Origin: DASUCS01 sp041166745 | GTDB taxonomy: Bacteria; Actinomycetota; Acidimicrobiia; Acidimicrobiales; JACDCH01 | DNA: 64,000 nucleotides | NCBI GenBank assembly: GCA_041166745.1 | Contig: JBEEGH010000023.1 | Coordinates: 1-64,000 of the forward strand | Reading direction: 5' to 3' | In this document: positions 8,672 to 18,137 of the stretch, in pieces | Layout of the letters: the number at the start of each line of letters is the position of its first letter | Position numbering within the stretch: the stretch's first letter is position 1 | Notes under the pieces: generated by a model | The model's database searches: none | What the model was told of the DNA's origin: nothing | What the model saw: the letters and a program-made list of their open reading frames with translations, nothing else | Program-made: the position numbers and the translations under genes

Positions 8672-9345
8672 AACGAGGCTCCGACGAAGTCGAGGGCGGC
8701 GTCGAGCGTGCGGAAGTCCTTCGGTGTGACGAAGTGGTCGACTCCGGGGAGTGACAGCAACCTCGCGTCGGGCAACGCCTCCACGAGCGGATCACCCGGT
8801 CCGGCGAAGTCGCGATCGCCGATGATGACGAGCACCGGGCAGGTCACCTTGGCCAACCGTCCATCGTCGAGGCGCGGACGCGGCGACTGCATGCACGCGA
8901 CGAGGGCCTCGGGGTCGTTCCCGGGTTGGCGGGCGAGACCGGCGAAGTACTGGGCGACGGGATTGTCGGTGTCGCCCTCACCTCGGATCGCGCTCGTGAT
9001 GAGGTCTCGAGGGTCGTTGCGAAACAGGTTCGCGCCGACGCCCGTGACCACGATTCGGTGAAAGCGCTCGGGTTGGTCGGCGGCGATCGTGAGCAGGACG
9101 CGCGCCCCCAGCGAGAAGCCGATGGCATCGACGGGTTCATCGGGCAACTGGTCGGCCACGAGTGCTTCCAAGCGCTCATAGGCCTCGGCGTCATGAGGCT
9201 TCTCGGCGGAACCATGTCCGAGCAGGTCGATGGCGATCACCTCGCGGCCGACGTCGGTGAGCAGGTCGATCCAGCCGTTGTCGCGCCAGGTGCGGTCGGC
9301 GGACGTGGCAAAGCCATGCACAAGGACAACCGGCGGATCGCTCAC
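8668..9345 (-). CDS. Alpha/beta hydrolase
   Basis: 225 aa. The oxyanion region VLVHGFATSADRTW lies at the N-terminus, the nucleophile elbow is GFSLGA, an acid lies in IGDRDF, and the catalytic His is in PGVDHFVTP. It acts in the cytoplasm (no signal peptide) on an ester, lactone or similar bond; the substrate is unknown. GTG 9345 has a TANNNT element (TAGGAT) 6 nt upstream, consistent with a leaderless message shared with the downstream HAD phosphatase. Divergent from arfB with only 16 bp between the start codons. Confidence 0.88.
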   Translation of the reverse strand: MSDPPVVLVHGFATSADRTWRDNGWIDLLTDVGREVIAIDLLGHGSAEKPHDAEAYERLEALVADQLPDEPVDAIGFSLGARVLLTIAADQPERFHRIVVTGVGANLFRNDPRDLITSAIRGEGDTDNPVAQYFAGLARQPGNDPEALVACMQSPRPRLDDGRLAKVTCPVLVIIGDRDFAGPGDPLVEALPDARLLSLPGVDHFVTPKDFRTLDAALDFVGASF

Positions 9346-9351
9346 CGTGCG

Positions 9352-9357
9352 ATCCTA
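9352..9357 (-). promoter_or_regulatory. -10 element TAGGAT for the alpha/beta hydrolase operon
   Basis: TANNNT on the minus strand, 6 nt before GTG 9345, inside the 16-bp gap that separates it from the divergent arfB start. Confidence 0.5.
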
Positions 9358-9361
9358 GGCA

Positions 9362-9781
9362 GTGGTGGACGACGCAATTCGAGTGAACCGCACGCTGCGG
9401 ATCCCGTCCGAGGAGCTCGAGTGGCGGTTCACGCCGAGCGGAGGACCGGGCGGACAACACGCGAACCGATCCAACACACGGGTGGAGCTGCGGTTCGACG
9501 TGGCGGCGTCCCCGTCCCTCGGGCCGAGACAACGCGCCCGGCTCATCGAACGTCTCGGCCCGGTCGTGCGGGTCACCGTCGACGCCGAGCGCTCCCAGCT
9601 TCGCAATCGGACCCTCGCGCAGCAACGGTTGGCCGAGCGGCTCGCGGCGGCCCTGCAGATCGAGAAGCCGCGCCGTCCGACCCGACCTACAGAGGCAGCT
9701 CGTCGTCGTCGGATGGATACCAAGCGTCGTCTGGGGGAGAAGAAGCGGCAGCGTCGACCACCCGCTCCGAATGACGATTGA
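9362..9781 (+). CDS. arfB: Alternative ribosome-rescue factor / peptidyl-tRNA hydrolase ArfB
   Basis: 139 aa, the usual ArfB (YaeJ) length. The class I release-factor-like domain carries the catalytic GGQ at residues 30-32 within TPSGGPGGQHANRSNT, and the protein ends in a long Arg/Lys-rich tail (RRRRMDTKRRLGEKKRQRR) that in the family enters the empty mRNA channel of stalled ribosomes. It frees nascent chains from ribosomes stalled on non-stop mRNA. The last 95 bases overlap the convergent AftD-like gene, so both C-termini are encoded on opposite strands of the same DNA. Confidence 0.93.
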   Translation: MVDDAIRVNRTLRIPSEELEWRFTPSGGPGGQHANRSNTRVELRFDVAASPSLGPRQRARLIERLGPVVRVTVDAERSQLRNRTLAQQRLAERLAAALQIEKPRRPTRPTEAARRRRMDTKRRLGEKKRQRRPPAPNDD

Positions 9782-12700
9782 CGCGATCCCACAACGCGTC
9801 GACGACGACAAGGACGACGAGGAACGCAATCGCGAGCCAGCCGACTTGATGAACGGCCGATTGCTCTGCGGGCCATTCGAACGCGGCCGTCGGCCGCGAA
9901 CGCGCCTGCCGGGCGATGACGTACGCGGCCGAGACCGCCAGGAGTCCGGGCGCGCCGATCGAGAGCCACCAGCGGGCGCGACGGCGGCGTGTGGCAGTCG
10001 CGGCGACGAGCGCAGTCACCAGCCCGGCGACGGGTCCGATGACCGCGGCGGCCACGAGCCCCGAGCAGACGCCAACGAGCAGCGTCAGGGACAAGCTGGG
10101 CTCGTCGCGACCGCGTGAGCGGGCAAACGTCTTCCAGGTGATCGGCTCAGGTTGCGGATCGTCCACGGCGAGCGGGTGGGTGCGAGGGCGGCGCACCACG
10201 AGCACGAGGCAGATGACAACGCCCAGAGCTGAAAGAACGAGCGCGATCCACACGCGACGCTGCGGCGTCCAGTTCAAGTGGACGTGCACCGTGGACGCCG
10301 GCGTCGAGATGAGCCAGCCGTTCGCATAGCCGTCGACGAGCTGTGGAGCGCCGAGACTCTGACCGTCGGCGCTGGCCGTCCAGCCTTCGTTGAAGCTCTG
10401 GCCGAGCACGACCCAGAACGGCGTGCCGGGCTTCGCATTGGTGATCGTGAGGTCCGCATCGGTCCGGCCTTGATGATCGATGTGCACGACCGGTGCGGCG
10501 GCGCGGCCGGTGCCGGTCGGCGTGATCTGCAGCGGAGCCTCGCCGCCCGCCGCCGACTGCAGCACGAGACGATCGAAATCGATGCCGGTGTCGAGTCCCT
10601 TGGCGGCCCGCAGCACGTGATCGCCGGCGCCGAGCACCAGAGCGTCGCTCGGGCTGCACGGCATCACCGTCAGCGGCTGTCCCGCTTGCGCATCAGCCAT
10701 CAGGCCGGTGACCTCGATGCCGAACGCTTGGTCGTCGACGGTCAACAGATCGGTACGGCAGCCCGAGTCGAAGCTCCCGGTTGGTGCGACTGCAGCCAAC
10801 CCGGCGATGCCGAGCTCGGCAATGCCGACCGGCATCCGAATCGGCGCGTTCGAGAACCAGTCGGTGGTGGTGATCTCGCGAACGTCGTCGATCACCACCG
10901 TGATCGTCGAGCCGGTGACCGCGTCGGGAAGATCGATCGGAACCTTCACCGCCGCGTCGGCCCCTTGGGCGCCGGGGATGTCGGTCACCGATGGAACCGT
11001 GATGCTGGCCGCAGGCTTGCCATCGGCGTCGATGCGCAAGTGCGTAGGGACGGAATGCCGTCCGTCCGCGATGATCCTCAGGTCGAGGTGCTTGAACGTC
11101 ACCGGGCGACCGAGCTGATAGGTGAGGGCGTCGTTGCCTGCGACATCGAATGCGGACGTCCAGGCGGTCGATGGATTCCCGTCGATCGCGGACGATGCGC
11201 GTGCGGCGATGTCGCCCGGCAGCCGGCGCGTCGATGTAGCGGTCGGGCCGATCACCCCGAGCAGCAGATCGATGGTTGCGTCATCGACGTGCGAGGAGAG
11301 ACGGCTGACGCCCCCAAGTGTGAACGTGCGCGCGGTCGGCTGGGCCCAGGTGCGGGTGATCGCCAGCTCCTCGTCGTTGCGTACGGACTCGGCCGGATCG
11401 ATACGGCGTCGTTCGAGCACGAGCGTCAGCGGATGCGTCAGCGATGACTGGCCCGCAGCCGCGAGCAGGTCCGTCGGCAGGCGAACGATCTCGTCGCCAC
11501 GCCGACCATCGACGTCGACTTCGCTGAAGCCGACCTCGGTGAGGCCGTTGTATCGAACCGGTCGACCGGGTTCGGAGACGCGTCCGGAATCGTCGCCGCG
11601 GATGATGAGCTCGAGCGTGGTGAACGAGCGCTGTGGGAATTTGATGAGTTGTCCCGCCGCGAGGTTCGACGACTCGGTGAGCTCTACGGGAATCGTGTCT
11701 TTGCCGTCGAAGCGAAGGTCGAGCGCGGTGATGGACCGGTTCCGGAAGCCGGACAGCAGTTGCGTGACGGTGAGGTGATCGGTGTCGACCGGCGTTGCAA
11801 AATCGAGCCTGAGGTCCTCGCCTCGCACATCGGCCGACGCCCCGGTTTGCCATGACGTACGCGGATCACCGTCCACCGCGTTGGCGGGCCGAAACTCCGG
11901 CGTGAACGTGATCGGGTTCCCGTAACTCGTCGCGCGGGCCGACACGCCGCCGGGATACTGCGCGACGGTGTACGCGTCGTCGCCCGCAGCCGGGAAGACG
12001 GGGAGGCGGTTGTCGGTGAGGTCTTCTCGCAATGGTTGTTCGCCCGCCTGCTCCGTGTAGCCGAGGTTGTCACGCAAGCTGCTCCACCGGCGGCCTTGTC
12101 GGCGATTGGAGTCGGTGAGGACGAGGGCGGCGCCACGCGCGATCTGTTGGTTCAATCGGTTGACGTCTCCCGCAAACGAGGCCGAGTACTGCACGAGCTC
12201 GGACCCGTCGAGCAGACCAGCCGAGGCGAGGGCGAGCAATCCCTCGCCATCGCCCGATACGAGGATCGGGACCTGCGCGTCGGCCGCGCGAATGATCGTT
12301 TGCTGGCCGCCGACGGTGAAGATCGCGACCGGTGCGTACGGCGTGCCCTTGTCATCGCGAAGCGCGGCTTCGTCGTTCATCGGCGCGATCGGCGAGGGCT
12401 GGTTGATGGTCGGGACGCCGAAGGTGGTCGGGGGAGCGAGCCCCTGCGCCGCCGCGAGCAACGCCATGACGTCGTACGGCCGCGCGATGCGATAGCGCTC
12501 GTACTGGAGGTCGTTTCGCGAGACGATGTGCCCGACGCCGAGCAATCGTGCGATCGGCGACACCGCCTCTGGGTCGAGGGTGTTCTCTTGTAGACGTCGG
12601 TCGAAGGCATTGAGCAGATCGGCCGACGCTGCCGAGCCGTAGGGGATGAGTTCCCGTGCGACGTAGGGGCGGTCCATGAGTCCCGGCGTGATCGGGTCGA

Positions 12701-14111
12701 CCGTGTTCCCCCAGCGGTAGGACGCGAAGTCGGTACCGGGCACCTCGAACACGCGCGTGTCGTGCGACTGGGCGTCGAGGGCGGCTGCCGCGTCGAGCCA
12801 GTACTGCGGAATCTCCTCGGGGCGCTGAAGGTTTGCCGCCACCATGTCGCCCGTGTAGAGCGGGGGCAACCCGGCGATGACCAGTGCGACCACGGCCACG
12901 CCCGCAGGCAGCGCGGCTCGAGGCGCAGTGCGAATCAGCGCGGCGATGCCAGCGCTGAGCAACACCGCGAGGCCGAGTACGACGAGCGGGATGGCGCGAG
13001 GCGTCGAGCGCATCGCGAGGCCGCGATCGCTCTCGAGCAGTGCCTGCCACCACCGTCCGGTGAGCGGGGGGTCGTCCCATGGATGCGCGCCGACGGCGAT
13101 GAACAAGCCGAGGGCGGCAAGCACGACGAAATACGCGCGATGTTTCCAACGACTCATCGCGCCGCCGAGCAGGGCGAGGACCGGAGTGAGGTACGACACG
13201 CCGATCAACCACAGCCGTTGCGTGTAGGCGACGCCTGGCTCGATCCACGGACCGAGCCGATCACCGCCGTAGAAGAACCAGTAGCCGAGCCCTCGCAACA
13301 CCTCGGGGGCCACCGCGGCCGACGCCACCACCTTCGCTGTCTCGGTGTACTTCAGCACGTCGATGCCGTAGCCGCCCTGGAGCGAGAGCCCCGCAATCCA
13401 CCACAACGACGTCAGCACGGTGAGGACGCCGATGCGCCCGAAGGCGCCGACGCCGCGTCGCCACGGCGCTTCCTTGGTCACCCAGATCGCGAATGGGAAC
13501 CAGAGGAGCGGACCGACTCCCGCATAGATGAGTCCGGTGGCGTTGATCTGGCCGACCAGAAGAATGACAAGTGCGAAGAACGCGGGCTCGCGCCAGCCGC
13601 CGCGACGAATCGCTCGAATCGTGAACGCGATCATCCACGGCAGCCCGGTGAACGGTAGGAGGATGCCGGAGAGTCGGGCCTCGAGCGTCAGCGTGTACGG
13701 CGTCAACGCGTAGGCGAAGGCGGCGATCGTTGTGGGCAACGGCGACCAGCGCAGCGTTCGCAGGAGAAACCACACGCCGGCGCCCGCCAAGAACAGGAGC
13801 GAGCCGAGCCACAGCCGCTGCGCGACCCACATCGGTACACCGATCCTGCTCGCCAGCCAGTAGTACGGCCCCATCGGGAACAAGTAGCCGATGTTCTGGT
13901 GCGTGACGGTTCCGAGGCCGACGTTCGGATCCCACATCGACGCCGCTCGAGAGAGCAGTCGTCCCGGATCCTCGTACAGGTACGTCTTGGTGTCTGCTCC
14001 GACCTGACCGGGCGCGGTGAAGAGCAACGGGATGTAACAGACCCCCGCCAGTGCGGCGAGCGGCCAGCGCTCCCCGAGTCGCAGCACCCGCCGGCCAGCG
14101 GCGTGTCTCAA
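9687..14111 (-). CDS. aftD: AftD-like alpha-(1->3)-arabinofuranosyltransferase
   Basis: 1474 aa. The N-terminal ~430 residues form a multi-pass GT-C membrane domain with the AftD-like loop ADTKTYLYEDPGRLL followed by VTHQNIGYLFPMGPYY. A large extracytoplasmic region follows with two discoidin-like (F5/8C) beta-sandwich segments (NAVDGDPRTSWQ and AIDGNPSTAWTS), and the C-terminus has about four more membrane helices. In mycobacteria AftD uses decaprenyl-phosphoryl-arabinose to branch arabinan outside the membrane. Start TTG 14111 is chosen because it overlaps the stop of the upstream GT4 gene (TTGA). It is the last gene of the Ppm1-GT4-AftD operon. The glycan made by this organism is unknown. 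Confidence 0.88.
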   Translation of the reverse strand: MRHAAGRRVLRLGERWPLAALAGVCYIPLLFTAPGQVGADTKTYLYEDPGRLLSRAASMWDPNVGLGTVTHQNIGYLFPMGPYYWLASRIGVPMWVAQRLWLGSLLFLAGAGVWFLLRTLRWSPLPTTIAAFAYALTPYTLTLEARLSGILLPFTGLPWMIAFTIRAIRRGGWREPAFFALVILLVGQINATGLIYAGVGPLLWFPFAIWVTKEAPWRRGVGAFGRIGVLTVLTSLWWIAGLSLQGGYGIDVLKYTETAKVVASAAVAPEVLRGLGYWFFYGGDRLGPWIEPGVAYTQRLWLIGVSYLTPVLALLGGAMSRWKHRAYFVVLAALGLFIAVGAHPWDDPPLTGRWWQALLESDRGLAMRSTPRAIPLVVLGLAVLLSAGIAALIRTAPRAALPAGVAVVALVIAGLPPLYTGDMVAANLQRPEEIPQYWLDAAAALDAQSHDTRVFEVPGTDFASYRWGNTVDPITPGLMDRPYVARELIPYGSAASADLLNAFDRRLQENTLDPEAVSPIARLLGVGHIVSRNDLQYERYRIARPYDVMALLAAAQGLAPPTTFGVPTINQPSPIAPMNDEAALRDDKGTPYAPVAIFTVGGQQTIIRAADAQVPILVSGDGEGLLALASAGLLDGSELVQYSASFAGDVNRLNQQIARGAALVLTDSNRRQGRRWSSLRDNLGYTEQAGEQPLREDLTDNRLPVFPAAGDDAYTVAQYPGGVSARATSYGNPITFTPEFRPANAVDGDPRTSWQTGASADVRGEDLRLDFATPVDTDHLTVTQLLSGFRNRSITALDLRFDGKDTIPVELTESSNLAAGQLIKFPQRSFTTLELIIRGDDSGRVSEPGRPVRYNGLTEVGFSEVDVDGRRGDEIVRLPTDLLAAAGQSSLTHPLTLVLERRRIDPAESVRNDEELAITRTWAQPTARTFTLGGVSRLSSHVDDATIDLLLGVIGPTATSTRRLPGDIAARASSAIDGNPSTAWTSAFDVAGNDALTYQLGRPVTFKHLDLRIIADGRHSVPTHLRIDADGKPAASITVPSVTDIPGAQGADAAVKVPIDLPDAVTGSTITVVIDDVREITTTDWFSNAPIRMPVGIAELGIAGLAAVAPTGSFDSGCRTDLLTVDDQAFGIEVTGLMADAQAGQPLTVMPCSPSDALVLGAGDHVLRAAKGLDTGIDFDRLVLQSAAGGEAPLQITPTGTGRAAAPVVHIDHQGRTDADLTITNAKPGTPFWVVLGQSFNEGWTASADGQSLGAPQLVDGYANGWLISTPASTVHVHLNWTPQRRVWIALVLSALGVVICLVLVVRRPRTHPLAVDDPQPEPITWKTFARSRGRDEPSLSLTLLVGVCSGLVAAAVIGPVAGLVTALVAATATRRRRARWWLSIGAPGLLAVSAAYVIARQARSRPTAAFEWPAEQSAVHQVGWLAIAFLVVLVVVDALWDRVNRHSERVVDAAASSPPDDAWYPSDDDELPL

Positions 14112-15328
14112 GGTTGCTTGCGGCGGTTGGCCTCGGCGGCGAGCGCGCGCATGATGCCGACTGCAGTCGATTCCCACGTGAATCGTGCGGCGTTGGCCAA
14201 TGCGTACTCACCCAACTGCGCGCGTCGTGCGTTGTCCTCGGCGAGGTCTGCGATGGCCGCGCCCAACGCGATCGGGTCGTCAGGATCGACCAGTACACCG
14301 GTTCGACCGTCGATCACGGCGTCGGTGTGCCCGATGATGCGCGTTGCGACGGCGGGAGTACCGCACGCCGCCGCTTCGGTGAGCGACATTCCCCAGCCCT
14401 CGCGAGCAGACGCACTCGCCACCATCCACGCTCGCCGGTACAGCGCAACCAGCTCGTGGTCGGAGACGCGTCCCGCGAACGTGACCGAGTCGGCGAGGTC
14501 GAGGTCGAGAACCAGTTGATCGAGCTGCTCACGCTCGTAGCCCTCGCCGACGATCGTGAGCGACAGCCGCGGCTGCCGTCGACGCGCCTCGGCGACCGCC
14601 CGGATGAGTTCGTCGTATCGTTTCACCGGCACGAGTCGCCCCACGGCGACCACGCTCGGGTCGGCCGACCTTTCGCCTCCCGGCGTGAAGATCGGGTCGA
14701 TTCCGGGCGGAACCACCTCGACGTTGCGAGCGGGAAGATGTAGTTGCTCGACGATGTCGTCCTTCGACGACGACGACAGGGTCACGACCGGCGTGCGTCG
14801 ATACGCGAGGGGCGCGATGCGGCGCTCGATCGCGTCGCCGAGGGTGGCGGCCCAGGGCCGCTCATCACCCAACACCATCTGCCACATCTCCGCATGCACA
14901 TGGTGGAGCAACACCACCTTCGGGCCGCGGTACCAGATCGGCGAAAGGAACGGCATGCCGTTCCAGATCTCCACAAGGGCATCGCTCGGCCCGTGCCGGC
15001 CGATCAACTCGGACAGGACGGCACGCGGGAAGATCAAGTAGCGCCCGGCGCGGCGGATGACTCGATAGCCGTCGCGCGTGATGACAGGGGCATGACCTTG
15101 CGCATATGAGGTGCGCAGCACGACTTCGACGCCGGCTTCCGCCCAGAGCCGAGCGACGGTAGCGGCATGAACTTCTGAGCCGCCCGCCTCGACGTCGGCC
15201 AGATCACGCCAGGACAACAGGTGAACGCGCCGAAGTCCGGCACTCGCGGCGAGGTCGCCGATCTTGGTGATGCTGGCCTTGCTGGCGTCAGACGGCGGCG
15301 ACACCACGGGTTCGAGGGTAGTCGTCAC
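14108..15328 (-). CDS. GT4-family glycosyltransferase
   Basis: 406 aa cytosolic GT-B enzyme. N-terminal acceptor domain with DVEAGGSEVHAATVA (the glycine-rich loop near the start), then the C-terminal nucleotide-sugar domain with VAVGRLVPVKRYDELI and the E-x7-E motif in SAREGWGMSLTEAAACG. It transfers a sugar from a nucleotide donor with retention, probably to a lipid-linked or envelope acceptor. The start GTG 15328 overlaps the TGA of the Ppm1-like gene (GTGA), and its own stop overlaps the AftD-like start, so the three genes are translated as a coupled unit. Donor and acceptor cannot be told from the sequence. Confidence 0.9.
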   Translation of the reverse strand: MTTTLEPVVSPPSDASKASITKIGDLAASAGLRRVHLLSWRDLADVEAGGSEVHAATVARLWAEAGVEVVLRTSYAQGHAPVITRDGYRVIRRAGRYLIFPRAVLSELIGRHGPSDALVEIWNGMPFLSPIWYRGPKVVLLHHVHAEMWQMVLGDERPWAATLGDAIERRIAPLAYRRTPVVTLSSSSKDDIVEQLHLPARNVEVVPPGIDPIFTPGGERSADPSVVAVGRLVPVKRYDELIRAVAEARRRQPRLSLTIVGEGYEREQLDQLVLDLDLADSVTFAGRVSDHELVALYRRAWMVASASAREGWGMSLTEAAACGTPAVATRIIGHTDAVIDGRTGVLVDPDDPIALGAAIADLAEDNARRAQLGEYALANAARFTWESTAVGIMRALAAEANRRKQP

Positions 15329-16065
15329 CGACGCTGGGACTTGGTATGGCGCAGGCGACGCACACGATCGCGAATGCCCCACCACGTGACCCGCGTGAGC
15401 TCCTCGAAGATCACCGCACCTGACATCTTCGACGTGCCGCGCACTCGATCCCTGAAGGTGATCGGCACCTCGGCGATCTGCTCGCCGAGCTGCGCGACGC
15501 GGTACGCCATCTCCATCTGGAACAGGTAGCCCGTCGCGTGCGTCGTCTTGTAGTCGATGCCTTGCAGCGTCGTTGTCTTCCATGCCCGGAATCCGGACGT
15601 GAGATCGCGGGCCTTCAGGCCCAATGCCAGTCGCGTGTAGAGGTTGCCGTAGCGCGAGAGAAACCGACGGTGCCACGGCCAGTGGGGGATCTCGCCGCCC
15701 GGAACATAGCGAGACCCGATCACCATGCCGACGTCGTCGGACAGTGCGGCAAGAAGCGACGGGACGGCGGAAGGGTCGTGCGACAGGTCGGCATCCATCT
15801 GGATGAGCACGTCGTACCCGCGCTCGATACCGATCGCGAATCCGGCCCGATACGCGCTCCCGAGCCCGGCCTTCTCGTTGCGTACGAGCACCTCGATCTG
15901 GCCGAGTTCGTCGTTCATCTGCTGCGCGAGCTCGGCAGTGCCATCCGGGCTGTTGTCATCGACCACCAGGACGTCGATATCGGGCGCGGCGATGCGCAAT
16001 CGCTGCAACAGCTCGGAGATGTTGGCGACTTCCTCGTACGTCGGCACGACGACCAGCGTGCGCAT
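15325..16065 (-). CDS. Polyprenol-phosphate mannose synthase (Ppm1/DPM1-like, GT2)
   Basis: 246 aa. Soluble GT-A enzyme with VVDDNSPDGT (nucleotide site), QMDADLSHDP (the DxD-type metal site) and SRYVPGG, the classic signature of dolichyl/polyprenyl-phosphate mannose synthases. It transfers mannose from GDP-mannose to a polyprenyl phosphate on the inner membrane face, making the lipid donor that GT-C mannosyltransferases use outside. No C-terminal membrane domain is present. It is the first gene of a three-gene operon, and the 60-bp gap upstream contains a TAATGT -10 element 9 nt before the ATG. PIG-V and GT39-like proteins nearby are natural users of its product (inference). Confidence 0.92.
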   Translation of the reverse strand: MRTLVVVPTYEEVANISELLQRLRIAAPDIDVLVVDDNSPDGTAELAQQMNDELGQIEVLVRNEKAGLGSAYRAGFAIGIERGYDVLIQMDADLSHDPSAVPSLLAALSDDVGMVIGSRYVPGGEIPHWPWHRRFLSRYGNLYTRLALGLKARDLTSGFRAWKTTTLQGIDYKTTHATGYLFQMEMAYRVAQLGEQIAEVPITFRDRVRGTSKMSGAVIFEELTRVTWWGIRDRVRRLRHTKSQRR

Positions 16066-16074
16066 GAGGGCTGG

Positions 16075-16080
16075 ACATTA
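16075..16080 (-). promoter_or_regulatory. -10 element TAATGT (within GATAATGT) for the Ppm1-GT4-AftD operon
   Basis: 9 nt before ATG 16065 on the minus strand; GATAAT two bases further upstream could serve instead. Either gives a very short or absent leader. Confidence 0.5.
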
Positions 16081-16126
16081 TCTGGGGGTGGCCCCGCGCC
16101 CGAAGGCAGGCACCGGCTCGATGGGT

Positions 16127-17752
16127 CTAGTGGCGGTCGCAACGCTCGTAGAGCTCGTAGAGCCCGCGACCGAACAGGCCCGTGCCCCAGGAGCCGACGA
16201 TGCAGAACCGGCTCCGGAGTACCTGCACTGCCTGATCCGAGCCGACATCGCGCGATGCGTTCGGTTCGTTCCAATCGTCGCGGATCGACGACAGGATCAC
16301 GAGGTCTGACGACTCGAGGTCGTCGGCCAGCCCGGAGTTGTCGCGGTTGGCCACACCGGGATCCATCTCGATGTAGCGGGTGCCAGGCCGCGTTTGCGGT
16401 AGCAGGTAGTACAGGAACGCCTCGCTGTAGGGGGTCTTGCGCAGATCGCCCGTACCGACGAAGAGCTTGTCGCCGGGCCTCGCGATCTGATTGACCACCG
16501 GCAGCATTGCGTTGACGGCATCGGCGGCGTCGTGGCGGCCGTAGTAGAAGCTTCGGCCCTCGTTGTGCATCACGTACACCTCCCGGTGCCGGTCGAAGGT
16601 CTGGGCGACCATGTCGGCGTACGGACCGAAGGTGAAGTGCGGGACGAACACGAGCAAGAGAACGGACGGCGTTGCGGCGGCGAGGAGGAGGCGGGTCCCG
16701 TGTCGCAGACTCGGACGGCGCGCTCGCAACAGCTCGGCGATCGCGACGGGTAGCAGGCCGAACGGAACCGCCCCGACCCACGCGAGATGCGTGGAATCCG
16801 GTCGCTGTAGGGCTTGTGGCAACAGGCCGAGGCTGAACGCACCCATCACGAGCAGCGCGCATCCTGCGGCGGTCGATGGGCCGCGGCGCCGAACCCGCCA
16901 ACCGACGACCGTGAGTAGCACCGCGGATGCGATCAACAGGACGAGCCAGAGCGTGAGTTGTGACGGTCGAGGCGGCCACGAGATCGGCCATCCGAGCGCG
17001 TTGAGCTCGCCGGCCCGTTGCAGGAACCCGTCGAAATGCGACCACGAAGGTGGCAACGGCAATCGGCGGCCACTTCGAAGTTGGAACACGGGCTGGAGAA
17101 CCATCCCGAACAACGCGTGGCCCGGGCCCGCGAGCGCGACCTGCACGAGAAACGGACTGAGACCGAGTGCGGATCCGGTCAGAAGTCGTTTGCGTTCTCG
17201 CCCTTCGAGAATGCTCCAGATCACCGCTAGCCCGAGCGCGACCGCAATGATGAGGTCAGGTCGGTACAGCAGCGCCGCACCCGCGAGCAGTCCGGCCAGC
17301 AGCGTTCGTCCTCGCAGTGCGGCGAGCATCGCCCACAGTCCGAGTGCCGCGCCACCGACCCACGCCATCGCGGTGAGACCCGCCGGCGGGAGAATGATGA
17401 TCGCCGTGATGGCGGCGCCGCCGGCCGCGATCCGGCGTCCCCACGGCCGGGCCATCGCGTAGACCGCGGCGATGAGCGCGAGCTGCTGTGCCAGTCCCAC
17501 GGCTCGCTCGGTCCACATCGAGGTACCGAGCGCTTTGAACACCGCGGCCAACACCCACAAGCTGCCGGGGCCATACAGGTGGAGGAAGTCGCGGTTCGGG
17601 ATCGCGCCGTGAAGGACCTGCTCGGGGAAGACGAGCATGAACCCTTCTTCCATCGGCGGCCCCGGTGCTCGCCACAGTCCACGCATGGGCAGCAGCACGA
17701 CCGCCGAGACGATGGCCAACGACCACCAATCGCGTCGCCGTCGTGCAGACAT
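16127..17752 (-). CDS. Polytopic GT-C-like glycosyltransferase (GT39/GT87-like)
   Basis: 541 aa with about ten hydrophobic segments in the first ~400 residues and a soluble C-terminal domain of about 130 residues. The first outside loop has an acidic entry (MEEGFML) and the sequence IPNRDFLHLYGPG, similar to the G-P-x-RDF loops of polyprenyl-phosphate-sugar-dependent GT-C enzymes. The C-terminal domain contains YYGRHDAADAVN and a strand/helix pattern that may bind acceptor. It is probably an extracytoplasmic glycosyltransferase of the envelope glycan region. ATG 17752 is supported by TACCCT 9 nt upstream. Divergent from the small protein/GMC gene pair. The exact family is uncertain. Confidence 0.75.
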   Translation of the reverse strand: MSARRRRDWWSLAIVSAVVLLPMRGLWRAPGPPMEEGFMLVFPEQVLHGAIPNRDFLHLYGPGSLWVLAAVFKALGTSMWTERAVGLAQQLALIAAVYAMARPWGRRIAAGGAAITAIIILPPAGLTAMAWVGGAALGLWAMLAALRGRTLLAGLLAGAALLYRPDLIIAVALGLAVIWSILEGRERKRLLTGSALGLSPFLVQVALAGPGHALFGMVLQPVFQLRSGRRLPLPPSWSHFDGFLQRAGELNALGWPISWPPRPSQLTLWLVLLIASAVLLTVVGWRVRRRGPSTAAGCALLVMGAFSLGLLPQALQRPDSTHLAWVGAVPFGLLPVAIAELLRARRPSLRHGTRLLLAAATPSVLLLVFVPHFTFGPYADMVAQTFDRHREVYVMHNEGRSFYYGRHDAADAVNAMLPVVNQIARPGDKLFVGTGDLRKTPYSEAFLYYLLPQTRPGTRYIEMDPGVANRDNSGLADDLESSDLVILSSIRDDWNEPNASRDVGSDQAVQVLRSRFCIVGSWGTGLFGRGLYELYERCDRH

Positions 17753-17761
17753 CGGGCGCAG

Positions 17762-17767
17762 AGGGTA
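17762..17767 (-). promoter_or_regulatory. -10 element TACCCT for the 541-aa GT-C-like gene
   Basis: Minus-strand TANNNT 9 nt before ATG 17752. Confidence 0.45.
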
Positions 17768-17813
17768 GTTGCGGCCATCACACCCCTGGCTCGGGGCGAG
17801 ACGCCCTCACCAC

Positions 17814-17819
17814 TAACCT
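17814..17819 (+). promoter_or_regulatory. -10 element TAACCT for the small protein/GMC operon
   Basis: 6 nt before GTG 17826; this supports GTG as a leaderless start. Confidence 0.5.
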
Positions 17820-17825
17820 CCACAG

Positions 17826-18137
17826 GTGTTGTGGTTCGAGCGCCAAGTCGTCGACCGGCTGGTGAGCACCCCCGATCCCCGTCGCCGTGCGGACATCACG
17901 TCGCATGTCGACGGCACGATCGCGGCAATGCCGGAGCACCTGCGCGCCGCGATCGGGGCCGCGTCGCTGGCGTTTGGTGGATGGTTCGGCGTCATGCGTC
18001 CTCGTCGACGTTCGCCGGAGGCAACGACACCTGACCCCTTGGTGCACGCGCTCGACACCAGCTGGATCCCGCCGATGCGGCAATACGTTCGGCTGTTCCG
18101 GTCGCTCGTGTTGTTCGCCGAGCAGGAGTTGCCGTGA
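17826..18137 (+). CDS. Small protein partnered with the GMC oxidoreductase
   Basis: 103 aa, with GTG start supported by TAACCT 6 nt upstream. It is helical and amphipathic, with the start LWFERQVVDRLVS and a central Gly/Ala-rich segment (AIGAASLAFGGWFGV) that could touch a membrane; there is no signal peptide or metal motif. Its stop overlaps the GTG start of the GMC oxidoreductase (GTGA), so the two are made together. Mycobacteria have a comparable small gene next to a GMC oxidoreductase (the Rv0492 locus, from memory). The role is unknown; a small subunit or membrane tether of the oxidoreductase is the simplest guess. Confidence 0.7.
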   Translation: MLWFERQVVDRLVSTPDPRRRADITSHVDGTIAAMPEHLRAAIGAASLAFGGWFGVMRPRRRSPEATTPDPLVHALDTSWIPPMRQYVRLFRSLVLFAEQELP